Shown here piece after piece: positions 15,532 through 24,184 of a stretch of DNA of 32,617 nt; within the stretch, counting starts at the first letter, position 1; every line of letters begins with the position of its first letter. A program made the position numbers and the translations under genes. Below the pieces are notes generated by a model. The model did no database searches. It was not told the DNA's origin and was given only the letters and a program-made list of their open reading frames with translations. The stretch lies in assembly GCA_029248675.1 (NCBI GenBank), contig JAQWIX010000027.1, forward strand, positions 1 to 32,617, given 5' to 3'. Source of the DNA: Pseudomonadales bacterium. GTDB taxonomy: Bacteria > Pseudomonadota > Gammaproteobacteria > Pseudomonadales > Azotimanducaceae.

Positions 15532-17178
15532 CTATACTGGTTCGCCGAAGGCGGCAGCGCGTTCTAAACGGCTGGTCTCATCTGCGGCCAAGTATCTGCA
15601 GGCCAGCAACAACGCTGCAACGCTGAGCGCAAAGGCCCCAAGCCCCCATGTCATGGCCGTTTGCAGCGCCACAGCACTGTCCACACCACCCCGGTAGTAA
15701 AGGTCACTGAACTGACCGATTAAAAACGGCCCCAGCGCCAAGCCCACAAAGGTGTTCATTAACAGGTAATAAGCCGACGCCGTCGCTCGCATACGAGGCA
15801 TCACTAAGTCGTTTACTGTACTGGCCGCACAACCAATCCAGGCCGGAGAAATCACGCTGAACAAAAAGCTGTAAATGTAGGCCATGAAGATGCTGTCTGT
15901 GTACAAGAACCCAAGCGCGAAGGGGACCGCCAACAGCGGAATGGCCAAACCCACATAGAGCCGAGCGTTGACGGTTTTGGCCCGAAAATAATCCGCCACC
16001 ACGCCGCCAAGGACGATACCGATAAAGCCGCCAACCGCCGACCCTAGGCCCAAATACAAACCTGCATCGCCAATAGACTCACCGTGGAAGCGCTGCATAA
16101 ACGGCGGCGACCAAAAACCGATGCCATAAGTCACGAAAGAGATCGCCGGGAAACCCACCGTCGCGGCTAGGAAGGCCTTGGACTTGAACATCATGCCGTA
16201 ACAGGCCGGATCCGTGAGTTTTTGATAGTGAATCCACGTCACCGTAATGTAGACGCCGATTCCTAGCGCGATCCACTGCAGAAGGGTTGGCATGACCAAG
16301 TAGAGGGCAAAAAATAAGCCACCAACCACTGCCATAGCAACTAAGTTCATTACCACGGCTCGGACTCCCCCCGCCGCAAAGAGGGCAAACAACGAAAAGC
16401 CTGGCAACACGCTCATAAAGGAACTGGACGTCGCCTTAAATGGGTGCGGATGTTCCGGGGTGACCAAGCCTTCGGAGGCGCCACGGATCGGCTCCCGGAT
16501 GGTCCATACCCAAACCGCCATTAAAATGCCCGGTAAACCAACGGCCAAAAATGCTGCCTGCCACGCCTTAATACCCAAGGGCGCTAGGGAAGGATCGGGA
16601 TACCATTGATGCCAAGTCGCCACGATGGCGCCGCCCAAAAATAAGCCGATCCCCGAGCCCAAATAAATACCGCTGGAGTAAATGGCCAACACCGTGGCCC
16701 GAACCTTGGGAGAGAAATAATCCGAGATCATGGAAAAAGCCGCCGGGGTGGCACTGGCCTCGCCAATACCCACACCGAAGCGGCAGGCCGCCAGCTGTCC
16801 GAAATTTTGCGCGAAACCGGACATGGCGGTCATAGCGCTCCAAAAGGACAAGCCGATGGAGATGAGTTTCTTACGATTCCACACATCTGCCAGTCGACCC
16901 AAGGGAATGCCAAACACCGCGTAAAACACCGCGAAGGCGGTGCCGTACAAAAAACCGATCTCAGCATCGCCGATGCCCAGATCTAACTTAATCTCTTCAG
17001 CCAGAATGGACAGAATTTGCCGGTCAACGAAATTGAAAATGTAAACGATGATCAGCACGAACAGCACATAGCGCCCGTAGTCCGGGCCACCAGGCTGCTC
17101 TATGGGTTGGGGTGAATCCTGCGCATCGGTTGATGTTGCTTGAGCTACGTTGGTCTCGTTTTGATGCGTATCAGTCAA
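15532..17178 (-). CDS. Spinster-type MFS transporter
   Basis: This 548-residue inner-membrane transporter has about twelve hydrophobic segments. It is recognised by NFVDRQILSIL at 49-59, PLGRLADVWNRKKLI at about 92-106 (motif A), and RFGVGIGEASATPAAFSMISDYF at about 133-155, all typical of bacterial spinster-like MFS proteins. A longer cytoplasmic N-terminus (about 35 residues, Q/T/D-rich) and an enlarged central region account for its size over the usual 420-450. Its TTG start at 17178 lies inside the end of the nitroreductase gene (8-base overlap), with GGGGAG seven bases upstream. The position suggests import or export of the substrate handled by the Cox-like module. Confidence 0.88.
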   Translation of the reverse strand: MTDTHQNETNVAQATSTDAQDSPQPIEQPGGPDYGRYVLFVLIIVYIFNFVDRQILSILAEEIKLDLGIGDAEIGFLYGTAFAVFYAVFGIPLGRLADVWNRKKLISIGLSFWSAMTAMSGFAQNFGQLAACRFGVGIGEASATPAAFSMISDYFSPKVRATVLAIYSSGIYLGSGIGLFLGGAIVATWHQWYPDPSLAPLGIKAWQAAFLAVGLPGILMAVWVWTIREPIRGASEGLVTPEHPHPFKATSSSFMSVLPGFSLFALFAAGGVRAVVMNLVAMAVVGGLFFALYLVMPTLLQWIALGIGVYITVTWIHYQKLTDPACYGMMFKSKAFLAATVGFPAISFVTYGIGFWSPPFMQRFHGESIGDAGLYLGLGSAVGGFIGIVLGGVVADYFRAKTVNARLYVGLAIPLLAVPFALGFLYTDSIFMAYIYSFLFSVISPAWIGCAASTVNDLVMPRMRATASAYYLLMNTFVGLALGPFLIGQFSDLYYRGGVDSAVALQTAMTWGLGAFALSVAALLLACRYLAADETSRLERAAAFGEPV

Positions 17179-17836
17179 TCAAATTCTCCCCATCCCAGCG
17201 TTCCTTGGTGACAAAGTCCGCTATCGGTTTACGTTTCAGTTTGGTCAATTGTTTGACCGGTTGTCCCAGCGGAATCATGGCCGCAAAGGCCATCTCATCC
17301 GGCACGCCAAAGTAGTCTTTTAGCTGGGGTTCGGCCCCAGCCACGAAGGTTGTTAGGGTGCCACCCAAGCCCTCGCTGCGGGCGGCCAGCAAAATATTCC
17401 AGACAAAGGGGTAAATAGACGCACCAGAAATCACGCCCACCCGATCCAGACCACTATCAAAGGAGGCCACCACGGACAGATCCACAAAGACTAGAAGAAT
17501 GACTGGAGCGCTGGTCAGGTTGTCCAGCATGGTTTTTGGCACCTGCGTCTGGGCAATCTCGGCATCGGAGACTTGAGACGGATTAACCGTATTAAGCGGG
17601 GCTTCGCCGGCTTTCACTTGGGCCACATAGCGCTGCATTTGAGGCTCAATCAGTTCACCCAGTTTTGCTCGGGATGCTTCTTCCCGCACCACGAGAACCT
17701 TCCAACCTTGGCGATTACCGCCGCTAGGCGCAAACCTAGCTTGTTCTAAAATGTTGGCAATGACCTCGTCGCTTACCGGCGCATCGGTAAATTCCCGCGC
17801 AGCAAACGTCGTGCGCATGACCTCGTAAAGCTCCAT
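17171..17836 (-). CDS. Nitroreductase-family FMN oxidoreductase
   Basis: This 221-residue flavoprotein of the nitroreductase fold starts with LYEVMRTTFAAREFTDAPVSDEVI and ILEQARFAPSGGNRQGWKVLVV (about 28-49), whose Arg-Ser-Asn-rich turns bind FMN. The second FMN region GLGGTLTTFV lies near 154-163. Physiological substrates of such enzymes range from nitroaromatics and quinones to enones. It is the first gene of the leftward operon containing the spinster MFS and Cox-like genes, and a sharp dyad lies 29-45 bp upstream of its ATG. Confidence 0.88.
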   Translation of the reverse strand: MELYEVMRTTFAAREFTDAPVSDEVIANILEQARFAPSGGNRQGWKVLVVREEASRAKLGELIEPQMQRYVAQVKAGEAPLNTVNPSQVSDAEIAQTQVPKTMLDNLTSAPVILLVFVDLSVVASFDSGLDRVGVISGASIYPFVWNILLAARSEGLGGTLTTFVAGAEPQLKDYFGVPDEMAFAAMIPLGQPVKQLTKLKRKPIADFVTKERWDGENLID

Positions 17837-17864
17837 GGTCTCCCCTTACTCACCCCTAAGTTGA

Positions 17865-17881
17865 GTGGTCAGTCAGACCAC
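17865..17881. promoter_or_regulatory. Operator-like dyad before the nitroreductase-MFS-Cox operon
   Basis: GTGGTCAGTCAGACCAC has perfect 6-bp arms around a 5-bp spacer. It lies in the 147-bp divergent gap between the nitroreductase (ATG 17836) and rluE (ATG 17984). The size and GGTCAGTC-type core resemble sites bound by TetR-family repressors. A weak TTGCTG/CAACTT pair on the minus strand would place the dyad between -35 and -10. No regulator gene is nearby. Confidence 0.45.
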
Positions 17882-17983
17882 AGCAAGGCTGTATCCTGCG
17901 GGTGTGGGACGGGTGATGTCAAAGGCGAAGAATTAGCGCCTAAACCCTTGGGCTTGGTCCGCTGTTCCGAGGATAATCACGCC

Positions 17984-18520
17984 ATGACTGAGACTGTTAT
18001 TTTCCACAAACCCTATGGCGTACTGCCCCAATTCTCGGACAAAGAAGGGCGCCCTCACTTAGGCGATTTCGTCAGTGTGGCCGGCATATACCCGGCCGGT
18101 CGTCTGGACCGGGACAGCGAGGGTTTGATGGTGCTCACCAGTGACGGCGCGCTGCAGCATAAAATCGCTCATCCCGATCACAAGATGAGCAAGACCTACT
18201 GGGTTCAAGTGGAGGGTGCCCCGACAGAAGAGGATCTGGCCCCCATCAGCGACGGCTTGGCCCTTAAAGATGGAATGACCTTACCGGCCAAGTGCCAGCT
18301 GGGAATCGCCGGACACCAGATCTGGGATCGAGATCCACCCATTCGAGTTCGCAAAAGCATTCCAGATACGTGGTTAACCCTCACATTGAAAGAGGGCCGA
18401 AATCGACAGGTTCGGCGCATGTGCGCTCACTTGGGTTTTCCGGTCCTGCGCCTGATCCGCTATCGGGTTGGCTCATGGACTTTGGATGGTTTGGCACCGG
18501 GCCAATGGCGAGAGGTGTGA
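17984..18520 (+). CDS. rluE: 23S rRNA pseudouridine synthase RluE-type
   Basis: This 178-residue enzyme of the RsuA/RluB/RluE/RluF family isomerises uridine in 23S rRNA (U2457 for E. coli RluE). The catalytic motif GRLDRDSEGL lies at 39-48, with Asp42 as the nucleophile. It has FHKPYGVLPQFSDK at about 7-20, KTYWVQVEG and the C-terminal EGRNRQVRRMCAHLGFPVLRLIR. No S4 domain precedes it, which supports RluE. The open frame extends upstream to 17861, but those residues are unlike the family. The ATG at 17984 has GAGGAT about ten bases before it, so I start there. Confidence 0.9.
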   Translation: MTETVIFHKPYGVLPQFSDKEGRPHLGDFVSVAGIYPAGRLDRDSEGLMVLTSDGALQHKIAHPDHKMSKTYWVQVEGAPTEEDLAPISDGLALKDGMTLPAKCQLGIAGHQIWDRDPPIRVRKSIPDTWLTLTLKEGRNRQVRRMCAHLGFPVLRLIRYRVGSWTLDGLAPGQWREV

Positions 18521-18569
18521 GCGCCTGATTCGCGCTTTAAGTTCATACGTTAAGACTGGAACAGACCGA

Positions 18570-18584
18570 GCCTGACCCTCAGGC
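18570..18584. terminator. Hairpin between convergent rluE and nitroreductase
   Basis: GCCTGA and TCAGGC form a perfect 6-bp stem around CCC, about 50 bases after the rluE stop and just before the end of the facing gene at 18592. There is no T-run, so it is at most a weak bidirectional terminator. Confidence 0.3.
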
Positions 18585-18591
18585 CCAAAGA

Positions 18592-19206
18592 CTAAGCCCT
18601 AGGCAAGGCACCCGGAAACATCAGTTCTGACAGGGGTTTACGCGGTGATGGCACCTCGCGCTCCCGCAGGGGTTCCGGCAGATCATCTGCCGAGGCAGGA
18701 TGACCAAGGGCGATGATGGCTTGGGTCGCGAAGGCGTCACTCAAGCCCAACACCTGTGGTGCCTGATCGTGATGAAAGCCCCACATGGCGTGGGCAGCCA
18801 GCCCCATGTGCTGAGCTTGCAGGGCCATGCTCATCCATGCGCTGCCAGCATCAAAACTGTGGGTGGCTGCCGGTGCATCGTTGGCTTCGAATCGGGTGCG
18901 GGATACCAAGGCGACTAGTGCGCCGGCCTTCGCTGCCCAAAGCTGATTCACATCCATCAGTAGGCCAAAAATCCTGTCCCACTCTGGGGTATTTGGCAGG
19001 GCGTATATAAAGCGCCAAGGTTGTGAGTTGAAACACGAAGGCGACCAGCGCCCGGCTTCGCAAAGGGTCTCGAGGTCTTGCAGGCTGAGTGCTTGGCCAG
19101 TCATGGAACGGGGTGACCAGCGCTGGCGGAATTGGTCATGGGCTGGCGCACCCGGGGTACGCTGGGAAAAATCTGCTGACAGTAAGAGATTGTCCTTATC
19201 GTTCAT
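18592..19206 (-). CDS. Nitroreductase-family protein
   Basis: This second nitroreductase-fold flavoprotein, 204 residues, is of a different subgroup from the one at 17171. It has FRQRWSPRSMTGQALSLQDLETLCEAGRWSPSCFNSQPWRFIYA at about 26-69, containing the FMN-contact residues of the RSxR and SNxQPW type, and ends GLAAHAMWGFHHDQ...AIIALGHP near 135-172. The likely reaction is NAD(P)H-dependent reduction of an electrophile. The ATG at 19206 begins a single leftward gene downstream of the pnt operon (158-base gap) and convergent with rluE. Confidence 0.88.
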   Translation of the reverse strand: MNDKDNLLLSADFSQRTPGAPAHDQFRQRWSPRSMTGQALSLQDLETLCEAGRWSPSCFNSQPWRFIYALPNTPEWDRIFGLLMDVNQLWAAKAGALVALVSRTRFEANDAPAATHSFDAGSAWMSMALQAQHMGLAAHAMWGFHHDQAPQVLGLSDAFATQAIIALGHPASADDLPEPLREREVPSPRKPLSELMFPGALPRA

Positions 19207-19311
19207 GGCGCATGTCCTCTGCTCTTGACCTGACCTCTGCCTCTAGTGCGACTTTACTCTCGTCTTTCCCTAGCTTGGCCTCGCTACAGATGCGCGGCCA
19301 GTCTAGGACGA

Positions 19312-19333
19312 GGTTTCGCGCTATCGCAAAACC
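19312..19333 (-). terminator. Hairpin downstream of pntB
   Basis: GGTTTCGCG and CGCAAAACC pair over 9 bp (one G-U in the leftward RNA) around a 4-nt loop, about 31 bases after the pntB stop. No U-run follows. It may end the pnt transcript with Rho or protect its 3' end. Confidence 0.35.
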
Positions 19334-19364
19334 CTGCCAAGACCCTAGGTGACACCCGTTCGGC

Positions 19365-20726
19365 TTAGCCTTTAAATTCAGCAACCACCGCTGCGATAGA
19401 CTGCTTGGCATCACCAAACAACATCCGCGTGTTGTCGCCGAAGAACAACGGGTTATCCACCCCGGAGAAGCCTGAGCCCATAGAGCGCTTGAGTACGAAT
19501 ACGGTTCGCGCTTGGTCTACGTTAATGATGGGCATGCCATAGATCGGGCTGTTCTCGTCGTTGCGAGCGGACGGGTTAACCACGTCGTTGGCGCCAATCA
19601 CCACCGCTACATCCACATTGTCGATGCGCGGATTGATGTCTTCCATCTCAACCAGCTGATCGTACGGCACATTCGCTTCAGCCAGCAGCACGTTCATATG
19701 TCCGGGCATACGTCCCGCTACTGGGTGGATGGCATAGGTCACTTCTGCGCCATTTTTCTCCAGCAGTTCGCCAAGCTCGCGTACCACGTGCTGAGCCTGT
19801 GCTACCGCCATGCCATAACCTGGAACGAAGGAAACAGACTGAGCCGCTTCTAAGATTAAGAAAGCGTCTTCGGCGACGATGGGCTTAACCTCACCCTCCA
19901 CCTTGGTAGCCTGCTTAACTGCACCAAATCCAGAGAACAGTACATGCCCTAGGGACCGGTTCATGGCCTTACACATGATGTTGGTCAAGATAATACCTGC
20001 CGCGCCCACCATGGAGCCGGCTACGATCAGGATATTGTTGTTGATAGCAAAACCTGCCGCACAGGCCGCCAAGCCTGAATAACTGTTGAGCAGGGAAATC
20101 ACCACAGGCATGTCCGCACCACCGATGGGAAGAACGGCCATAATGCCAAAGAGCAATGACAGGCCGATCACCGCATAAAGGTACGGAGAGGTCACTGATG
20201 GGTCCATACAGAACAGAACCGAGCAAGCCACCAAGCCAATCAGAATAGCCGCGTTCACAATACGCTGGGCGCCAAAAACAACCGCTGCCGAGGTCATGAC
20301 TTCACTGAGCTTACCCCAAGCCAAAATACTACCGCTGAAGGTCATGCCACCAATCACGATGGAGAGCAAAATGGTGACGTCGGTAAACGTGGTGTTACCC
20401 ATGTTGTACAGAGCCGCCCAACCCACCATCAAACTGGCGATGCCGCCGGAACCGTTAAACAAGGCCACCATCTCGGGCATGCTGGTCATCTCGACCTTCT
20501 GGGCTGTAATGGCGCCAATCACGGCACCAATTACTGCTGCAATAACAATCAGCTCAAATGTCAGGATGTCCTTGTTGAACAGAGTCACGGCGATGGCAAT
20601 CACCATGGCCAGCGAGGACAGAACGTTGCCGCGCACGGCGGTGGCCGGAGAACCAAGCTGCTTCAATCCGAAAATAAACAGCGCTGCAGCAACCACGTAC
20701 CACAGGTTAATAATCACTGGGTTCAT
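19365..20726 (-). CDS. pntB: NAD(P) transhydrogenase subunit beta
   Basis: PntB holds the beta membrane domain (about nine helices over residues 1-260) and the NADP(H)-binding domain III at the C-terminus. The latter includes VPGYGMAVAQAQ (about 298-309), HPVAGRMPGHMNVLLAEANV, VIGANDVVNPSA and NVDQARTVFVLKRSMGSGFSG. The enzyme uses the proton gradient to reduce NADP with NADH, supplying NADPH. At 453 residues the length is standard. Its ATG at 20726 overlaps the preceding subunit stop by four bases (ATGA). Confidence 0.97.
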   Translation of the reverse strand: MNPVIINLWYVVAAALFIFGLKQLGSPATAVRGNVLSSLAMVIAIAVTLFNKDILTFELIVIAAVIGAVIGAITAQKVEMTSMPEMVALFNGSGGIASLMVGWAALYNMGNTTFTDVTILLSIVIGGMTFSGSILAWGKLSEVMTSAAVVFGAQRIVNAAILIGLVACSVLFCMDPSVTSPYLYAVIGLSLLFGIMAVLPIGGADMPVVISLLNSYSGLAACAAGFAINNNILIVAGSMVGAAGIILTNIMCKAMNRSLGHVLFSGFGAVKQATKVEGEVKPIVAEDAFLILEAAQSVSFVPGYGMAVAQAQHVVRELGELLEKNGAEVTYAIHPVAGRMPGHMNVLLAEANVPYDQLVEMEDINPRIDNVDVAVVIGANDVVNPSARNDENSPIYGMPIINVDQARTVFVLKRSMGSGFSGVDNPLFFGDNTRMLFGDAKQSIAAVVAEFKG

Positions 20727-21025
20727 GACTTACCTCCCGGCTGATTTGTATCTTTCTTCTTGAACATGCTCAGCATTCGGTTGGTGACCAAATAGCCACC
20801 GGCAACGTTGATCATGGCAAACATAACAGCGGCTGCGCCCAAGTAGCTGGACATAGCACCGGACTCACCACCGGCTGAAATCAGCGCACCGACGATGGTA
20901 ATACCAGAGATGGCGTTAGCGCCGGACATCAACGGCGTGTGCAGGGTAGCTGGTACCTTCGAAATCAGCTCAAAGCCGAGAAAGATCGACAGCATTAGTA
21001 CCATTGCTAGAAATACGGCTTCCAT
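20723..21025 (-). CDS. pntAB: NAD(P) transhydrogenase alpha-2 (membrane) subunit
   Basis: This 100-residue membrane protein corresponds to the C-terminal transmembrane part of E. coli PntA, here a separate polypeptide. It has three hydrophobic segments and the family pattern GFELISKVPATLHTPLMSG (about 18-36), followed by NAISGITIVGALI. It assembles with PntAA and PntB into the proton channel. The ATG at 21025 lies three bases after the pntAA stop. Confidence 0.95.
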   Translation of the reverse strand: MEAVFLAMVLMLSIFLGFELISKVPATLHTPLMSGANAISGITIVGALISAGGESGAMSSYLGAAAVMFAMINVAGGYLVTNRMLSMFKKKDTNQPGGKS

Positions 21026-21028
21026 TAT

Positions 21029-22168
21029 TTAGCCTCCGCTATAGATGTTTTTGATGGTTTCGTTCACCACGGCTCCATCACGGGTAATGACGCAGGCCTG
21101 GATGATCTCGTCTTCAGGATCAAGGTTCAGGGTCTTCTCTTCGCTGTCCCAAAACTCCATGACAAGGTTCAGCAAGTTATTGGAGTACATGTCGCTGGCG
21201 TTGCGAGCGACTTCGCCGGGCAGATTGCCTTGGCCAACCACTTTTACACCGTTGATATCGACGACTTCGTCCATGACTGAGCCTTCTACGTTTCCGCCAG
21301 TGTCGACCGCCATGTCGATGATTACGCTACCGGGCTTCATGGATTCCACCATGTCGCGACCGACAATTTGCGGAGCCGGTCGCCCGAATAACTGAGCTGT
21401 GGTAATCACCACGTCGGATTGGCTGATGATGGCTTTCTGGCCTTCTCGTTGCAGCGCGACCTGTTCTGGGGTCAGCTCCTTGGCGTAGCCTTGATCGGTT
21501 TGGCCGGTATCGCCCAGGTCGATCTCAACAAACTTTGCACCAAGCGACTGCACTTGTTCCGCGACGACGGGTCGAGTGTCAAAGGCTTCAACCCGGGCAC
21601 CCAGCCGTTTCGCTGTCGCAATGGCCTGCAATCCAGCCACACCGGCGCCAATAACAAATACCCGTGCCGGCGGAATGGTGCCGGATGGGGTCATCATCAT
21701 GGGCATGATCTTTGGTAGGTGAAAGGACGCTTGAATAACCGTCACGTAACCGGCCAAGTTGGCCTGAGATGACAAGGCATCCATTTTTTGTGCGCGTGTA
21801 CTGCGCGGCACCATTTCCATGGAGATCGCAGTAGCGCCTTGGGCGGCAATGCTCTCGACTAGGGGCTTTTCGTTAAAAGGGTCCAAAAAGCTGATGTACA
21901 AGGTGCCAGCTTTCAGCGAACTCACATCTTCCGCATCGGGCTTACGAACCGACATCACGATGTCTGAACCAGCCAACAGCGTACTGCGGTCATCGCTCAC
22001 GCTGGCGCCGGCTTCTGCATAGTCGGCATCTGTAAAACCAGACGCTAGGCCCACACCACTTTGCACGGCAACGCTGAATCCTTGTTTGATCAGTTTGCTC
22101 GCATTTGCAGGCACCATGGCTGCGCGCACTTCGCCCGGCCAGGTCTCCTTCGGTACTCCGATCTGCAT
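21029..22168 (-). CDS. pntAA: NAD(P) transhydrogenase alpha-1 (NAD-binding) subunit
   Basis: This 379-residue soluble domain I binds NAD(H). MQIGVPKETWPGEVRAAMVP is the usual alanine-dehydrogenase/PNT N-terminus. The RQD loop is complete (Arg122, Gln127, Asp130, Ser133, by comparison with Rhodospirillum rubrum). The Rossmann motif GAGVAGLQAI lies at 174-183 and KPGSVIIDMAVDTGGN later. The split alpha1/alpha2/beta arrangement is that of R. rubrum and many marine bacteria, rather than the fused E. coli PntA. The ATG at 22168 has a GGGGG run five bases upstream. It is first in the pntAA-pntAB-pntB operon. Confidence 0.97.
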   Translation of the reverse strand: MQIGVPKETWPGEVRAAMVPANASKLIKQGFSVAVQSGVGLASGFTDADYAEAGASVSDDRSTLLAGSDIVMSVRKPDAEDVSSLKAGTLYISFLDPFNEKPLVESIAAQGATAISMEMVPRSTRAQKMDALSSQANLAGYVTVIQASFHLPKIMPMMMTPSGTIPPARVFVIGAGVAGLQAIATAKRLGARVEAFDTRPVVAEQVQSLGAKFVEIDLGDTGQTDQGYAKELTPEQVALQREGQKAIISQSDVVITTAQLFGRPAPQIVGRDMVESMKPGSVIIDMAVDTGGNVEGSVMDEVVDINGVKVVGQGNLPGEVARNASDMYSNNLLNLVMEFWDSEEKTLNLDPEDEIIQACVITRDGAVVNETIKNIYSGG

Positions 22169-22517
22169 AAAGCCCCCAACAATTATTGGTCAAATTAATC
22201 CCAACGTGCGCAGCAAATTCTGCTCGTTTGGACTGCTCACATAGTGCAAGTCCAAATCTTGGTCACGTTGAGCGCGGCAAGCTAACAGCCTGCTGCTAGC
22301 TAAAAAAAGGAATAACTCACAATCAATACATTCCCATCAGGAAAATCACAATTTCCCGCCGATTCGCAACGTTAATGGTGGGGTTGTGTTCAGCACGTGT
22401 AAAAAACTACCCAAACCGTCCACGATAACCTTGCATGTACTACACGGGCTTCTCACAATCGGTGTCCTTGATCTACGCAAGACATGGTCGCCGCTAGCGC
22501 GTTTCGGGAGAGTCCAG
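22169..22517. other. Divergent regulatory gap, pntAA and TRAP operon
   Basis: No convincing gene is seen in these 349 bases on either strand. The gap must hold the promoters for both the leftward pnt and the rightward TRAP operon. It contains a 22-bp near-perfect dyad at 22280-22301 followed by seven A. I could not identify a strong -35/-10 pair; TTGCAT...CACAAT with 17-bp spacing near 22432-22460 on the plus strand is a weak candidate for the TRAP genes. Confidence 0.5.
22280..22301. promoter_or_regulatory. 22-bp imperfect dyad between pnt and TRAP operons
   Basis: The site starts AGCTAACAGC and ends GCTGCTAGCT. The two halves are inverted repeats apart from one mismatched pair in the arms and the two central bases. 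It lies about 112 bp from the pntAA start and about 217 bp before the TRAP start. Size and symmetry suit a dimeric repressor or activator. Confidence 0.35.
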
Positions 22518-23642
22518 TTGTCCAAAAATTCCATCAGTAACCGGGCCGCCCTGTTCGCGGTTGTGACCGCCTTCGTGGTCGGCACTGTGGGCACCTTGGC
22601 GATTCGTCCGGCGCATGCCCCGGACGCTGGCAGCCTAGCGTCTGCCCAGACCCAAACCAGCCCAGCACGCATCGCTTGGCGACTGCCCATCGTGTTTCAA
22701 ACCACCATGCCGGTGCTTGGGGATAACCCGGTGTACTTAACGCATATGATTAAAGCCGCCAGCGGCGGGGCTATCGACTTACAGATTTTCGAGCCCGGCG
22801 AAATCGTTCCGGCCTTTTCGATCACCGACGCGGTGCGAGATGGCAAGGTATCCGCGGGCTATACGTGGCTAGGCTACGATCAGGGTAAGATCCCAGCATC
22901 GCCACTGATTTCCGCCGTACCCTTTGGCATGGAGCCGTGGGAATACACCGCTTGGTGGTATGAGGGTAACGGGCGACAGCTAACCGAGGCCTTATACCAA
23001 CGCTACAATATCCACCCAATTCTGTGCGGTATCACCGGACCGGAAACCGCAGGATGGTTTCGCCGCAGGATAGACTCCCTGGACGATGTTAAAGGTTTGA
23101 AAATCCGCTTTGCCGGACTGGGCGGTCAGGTCATCGAACGACTTGGGGCCAGCGTCACTATGCTGCCCGGGGGTGAAATATTCCAAGCGCTAGAAAAAGG
23201 GGCCATCGACGCCACAGAATTTGCCTTACCCGTGGTGGATCAATCCTTAGGCTTCAACCGCGTAGCGCCCTACAACTACTATCCCGGATGGCATCAGCCC
23301 TTCACTTCATCGCACTTAGTCGTGAACTTGGCCCAATGGCAGACTCTATCTGCCACAGACCAAGCCATGCTGGAACTGGGTTGCACCGCAGCGGTGACGC
23401 GCAACTTAGCTCAAGCTGAGGCACTGCAAGGCGAGGTCATTGAGGGATTTGCTGACATCGGAGTCTCGGCGGAAATACTTCCGGAGCCGCTGCTTCGAGA
23501 ACTGAACAATGTTTCAGACCAAATTCTTCAGGAAGAAGCCGACAGAGATCCGGATTTTGCTGAAATTCTCGCCTCTCAGAAGGCCTTTCGCAGCCAATAC
23601 GCCCAGTGGAAATCCCGAGCCTACCTGCCAAGGGACTTTTGA
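22518..23642 (+). CDS. dctP: TRAP transporter substrate-binding protein (DctP, TakP-like)
   Basis: This 374-residue periplasmic binding protein delivers an organic acid to the DctQM permease. A hydrophobic stretch at about 10-34 ending in PAHA is a signal peptide. The hallmark region GLKIRFAGLGGQVIERLGA (about 193-211) supplies the Arg197 that binds substrate carboxylate, and GAIDATE lies at about 228-234. GPETAGWFRR and the long C-terminal helices resemble TakP, which binds 2-oxoacids, so an oxo- or hydroxy-acid ligand is inferred. The frame is open from 22386, but a TTG at 22518 with GGGAG eight bases upstream gives a proper signal peptide start. Its stop overlaps the dctQ ATG (TGATG). Confidence 0.9.
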   Translation: MSKNSISNRAALFAVVTAFVVGTVGTLAIRPAHAPDAGSLASAQTQTSPARIAWRLPIVFQTTMPVLGDNPVYLTHMIKAASGGAIDLQIFEPGEIVPAFSITDAVRDGKVSAGYTWLGYDQGKIPASPLISAVPFGMEPWEYTAWWYEGNGRQLTEALYQRYNIHPILCGITGPETAGWFRRRIDSLDDVKGLKIRFAGLGGQVIERLGASVTMLPGGEIFQALEKGAIDATEFALPVVDQSLGFNRVAPYNYYPGWHQPFTSSHLVVNLAQWQTLSATDQAMLELGCTAAVTRNLAQAEALQGEVIEGFADIGVSAEILPEPLLRELNNVSDQILQEEADRDPDFAEILASQKAFRSQYAQWKSRAYLPRDF

Positions 23643-24184
23643 TGGCAAAGGACTACCTGCCGCATACCAACTGGTCCCGACGCATTGACCGAGCCGCAGA
23701 CCGAGTGGGGCGCATTACCTCTTATATTTGGTTGCTGCTGCTGGGGGGCATCGTGGTAAACGTGCTGCTACGTTACGCCCTGAACCAAGGTCGGATTGAA
23801 ATGGAGGAACTGCAGTGGCATCTGTATTCCTTGGGGTTCCTGCTGGGCTTGGGTTATGCCTACCAAGCGGATGCTCATATTCGCGTGGATGTGCTTCACG
23901 AGCGCTTCCGGCATCGCACCAAGGCATGGATCGAGCTGTACGGCATCTTGTTACTGCTGCTGCCCTTCATCACTCTGATTCTGATTTACAGCGTCCCCTT
24001 TGTGGCCAGCTCTTTCGAAGCAGGTGAAGTCTCCAATTCGCCAGGGGGACTGCCCTTGCGCTGGTTAATCAAAGCCGCGCTGCCTCTGGGGTTTTTCTTG
24101 CTGCTGCTCACTGTGGCCGCGCGTCTGCTCCGCGTATGGCACTTTTTGTTTTTGCACCCCCAAGGAACCGCCAGTGGCCGCTAA
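23642..24184 (+). CDS. dctQ: TRAP transporter small permease (DctQ)
   Basis: This 180-residue membrane protein has the four-helix DctQ layout: segments at about 28-46, 55-75, 97-122 and 143-163. EMEELQWHLYSLGFLLGLGYAYQADAHIRVDVLHERF (about 53-89) is the family signature. It pairs with DctM to form the sodium-coupled permease. The ATG at 23642 shares a base with the dctP stop; the extra upstream codons in the open frame lie inside dctP and are not used. Confidence 0.92.
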   Translation: MAKDYLPHTNWSRRIDRAADRVGRITSYIWLLLLGGIVVNVLLRYALNQGRIEMEELQWHLYSLGFLLGLGYAYQADAHIRVDVLHERFRHRTKAWIELYGILLLLLPFITLILIYSVPFVASSFEAGEVSNSPGGLPLRWLIKAALPLGFFLLLLTVAARLLRVWHFLFLHPQGTASGR

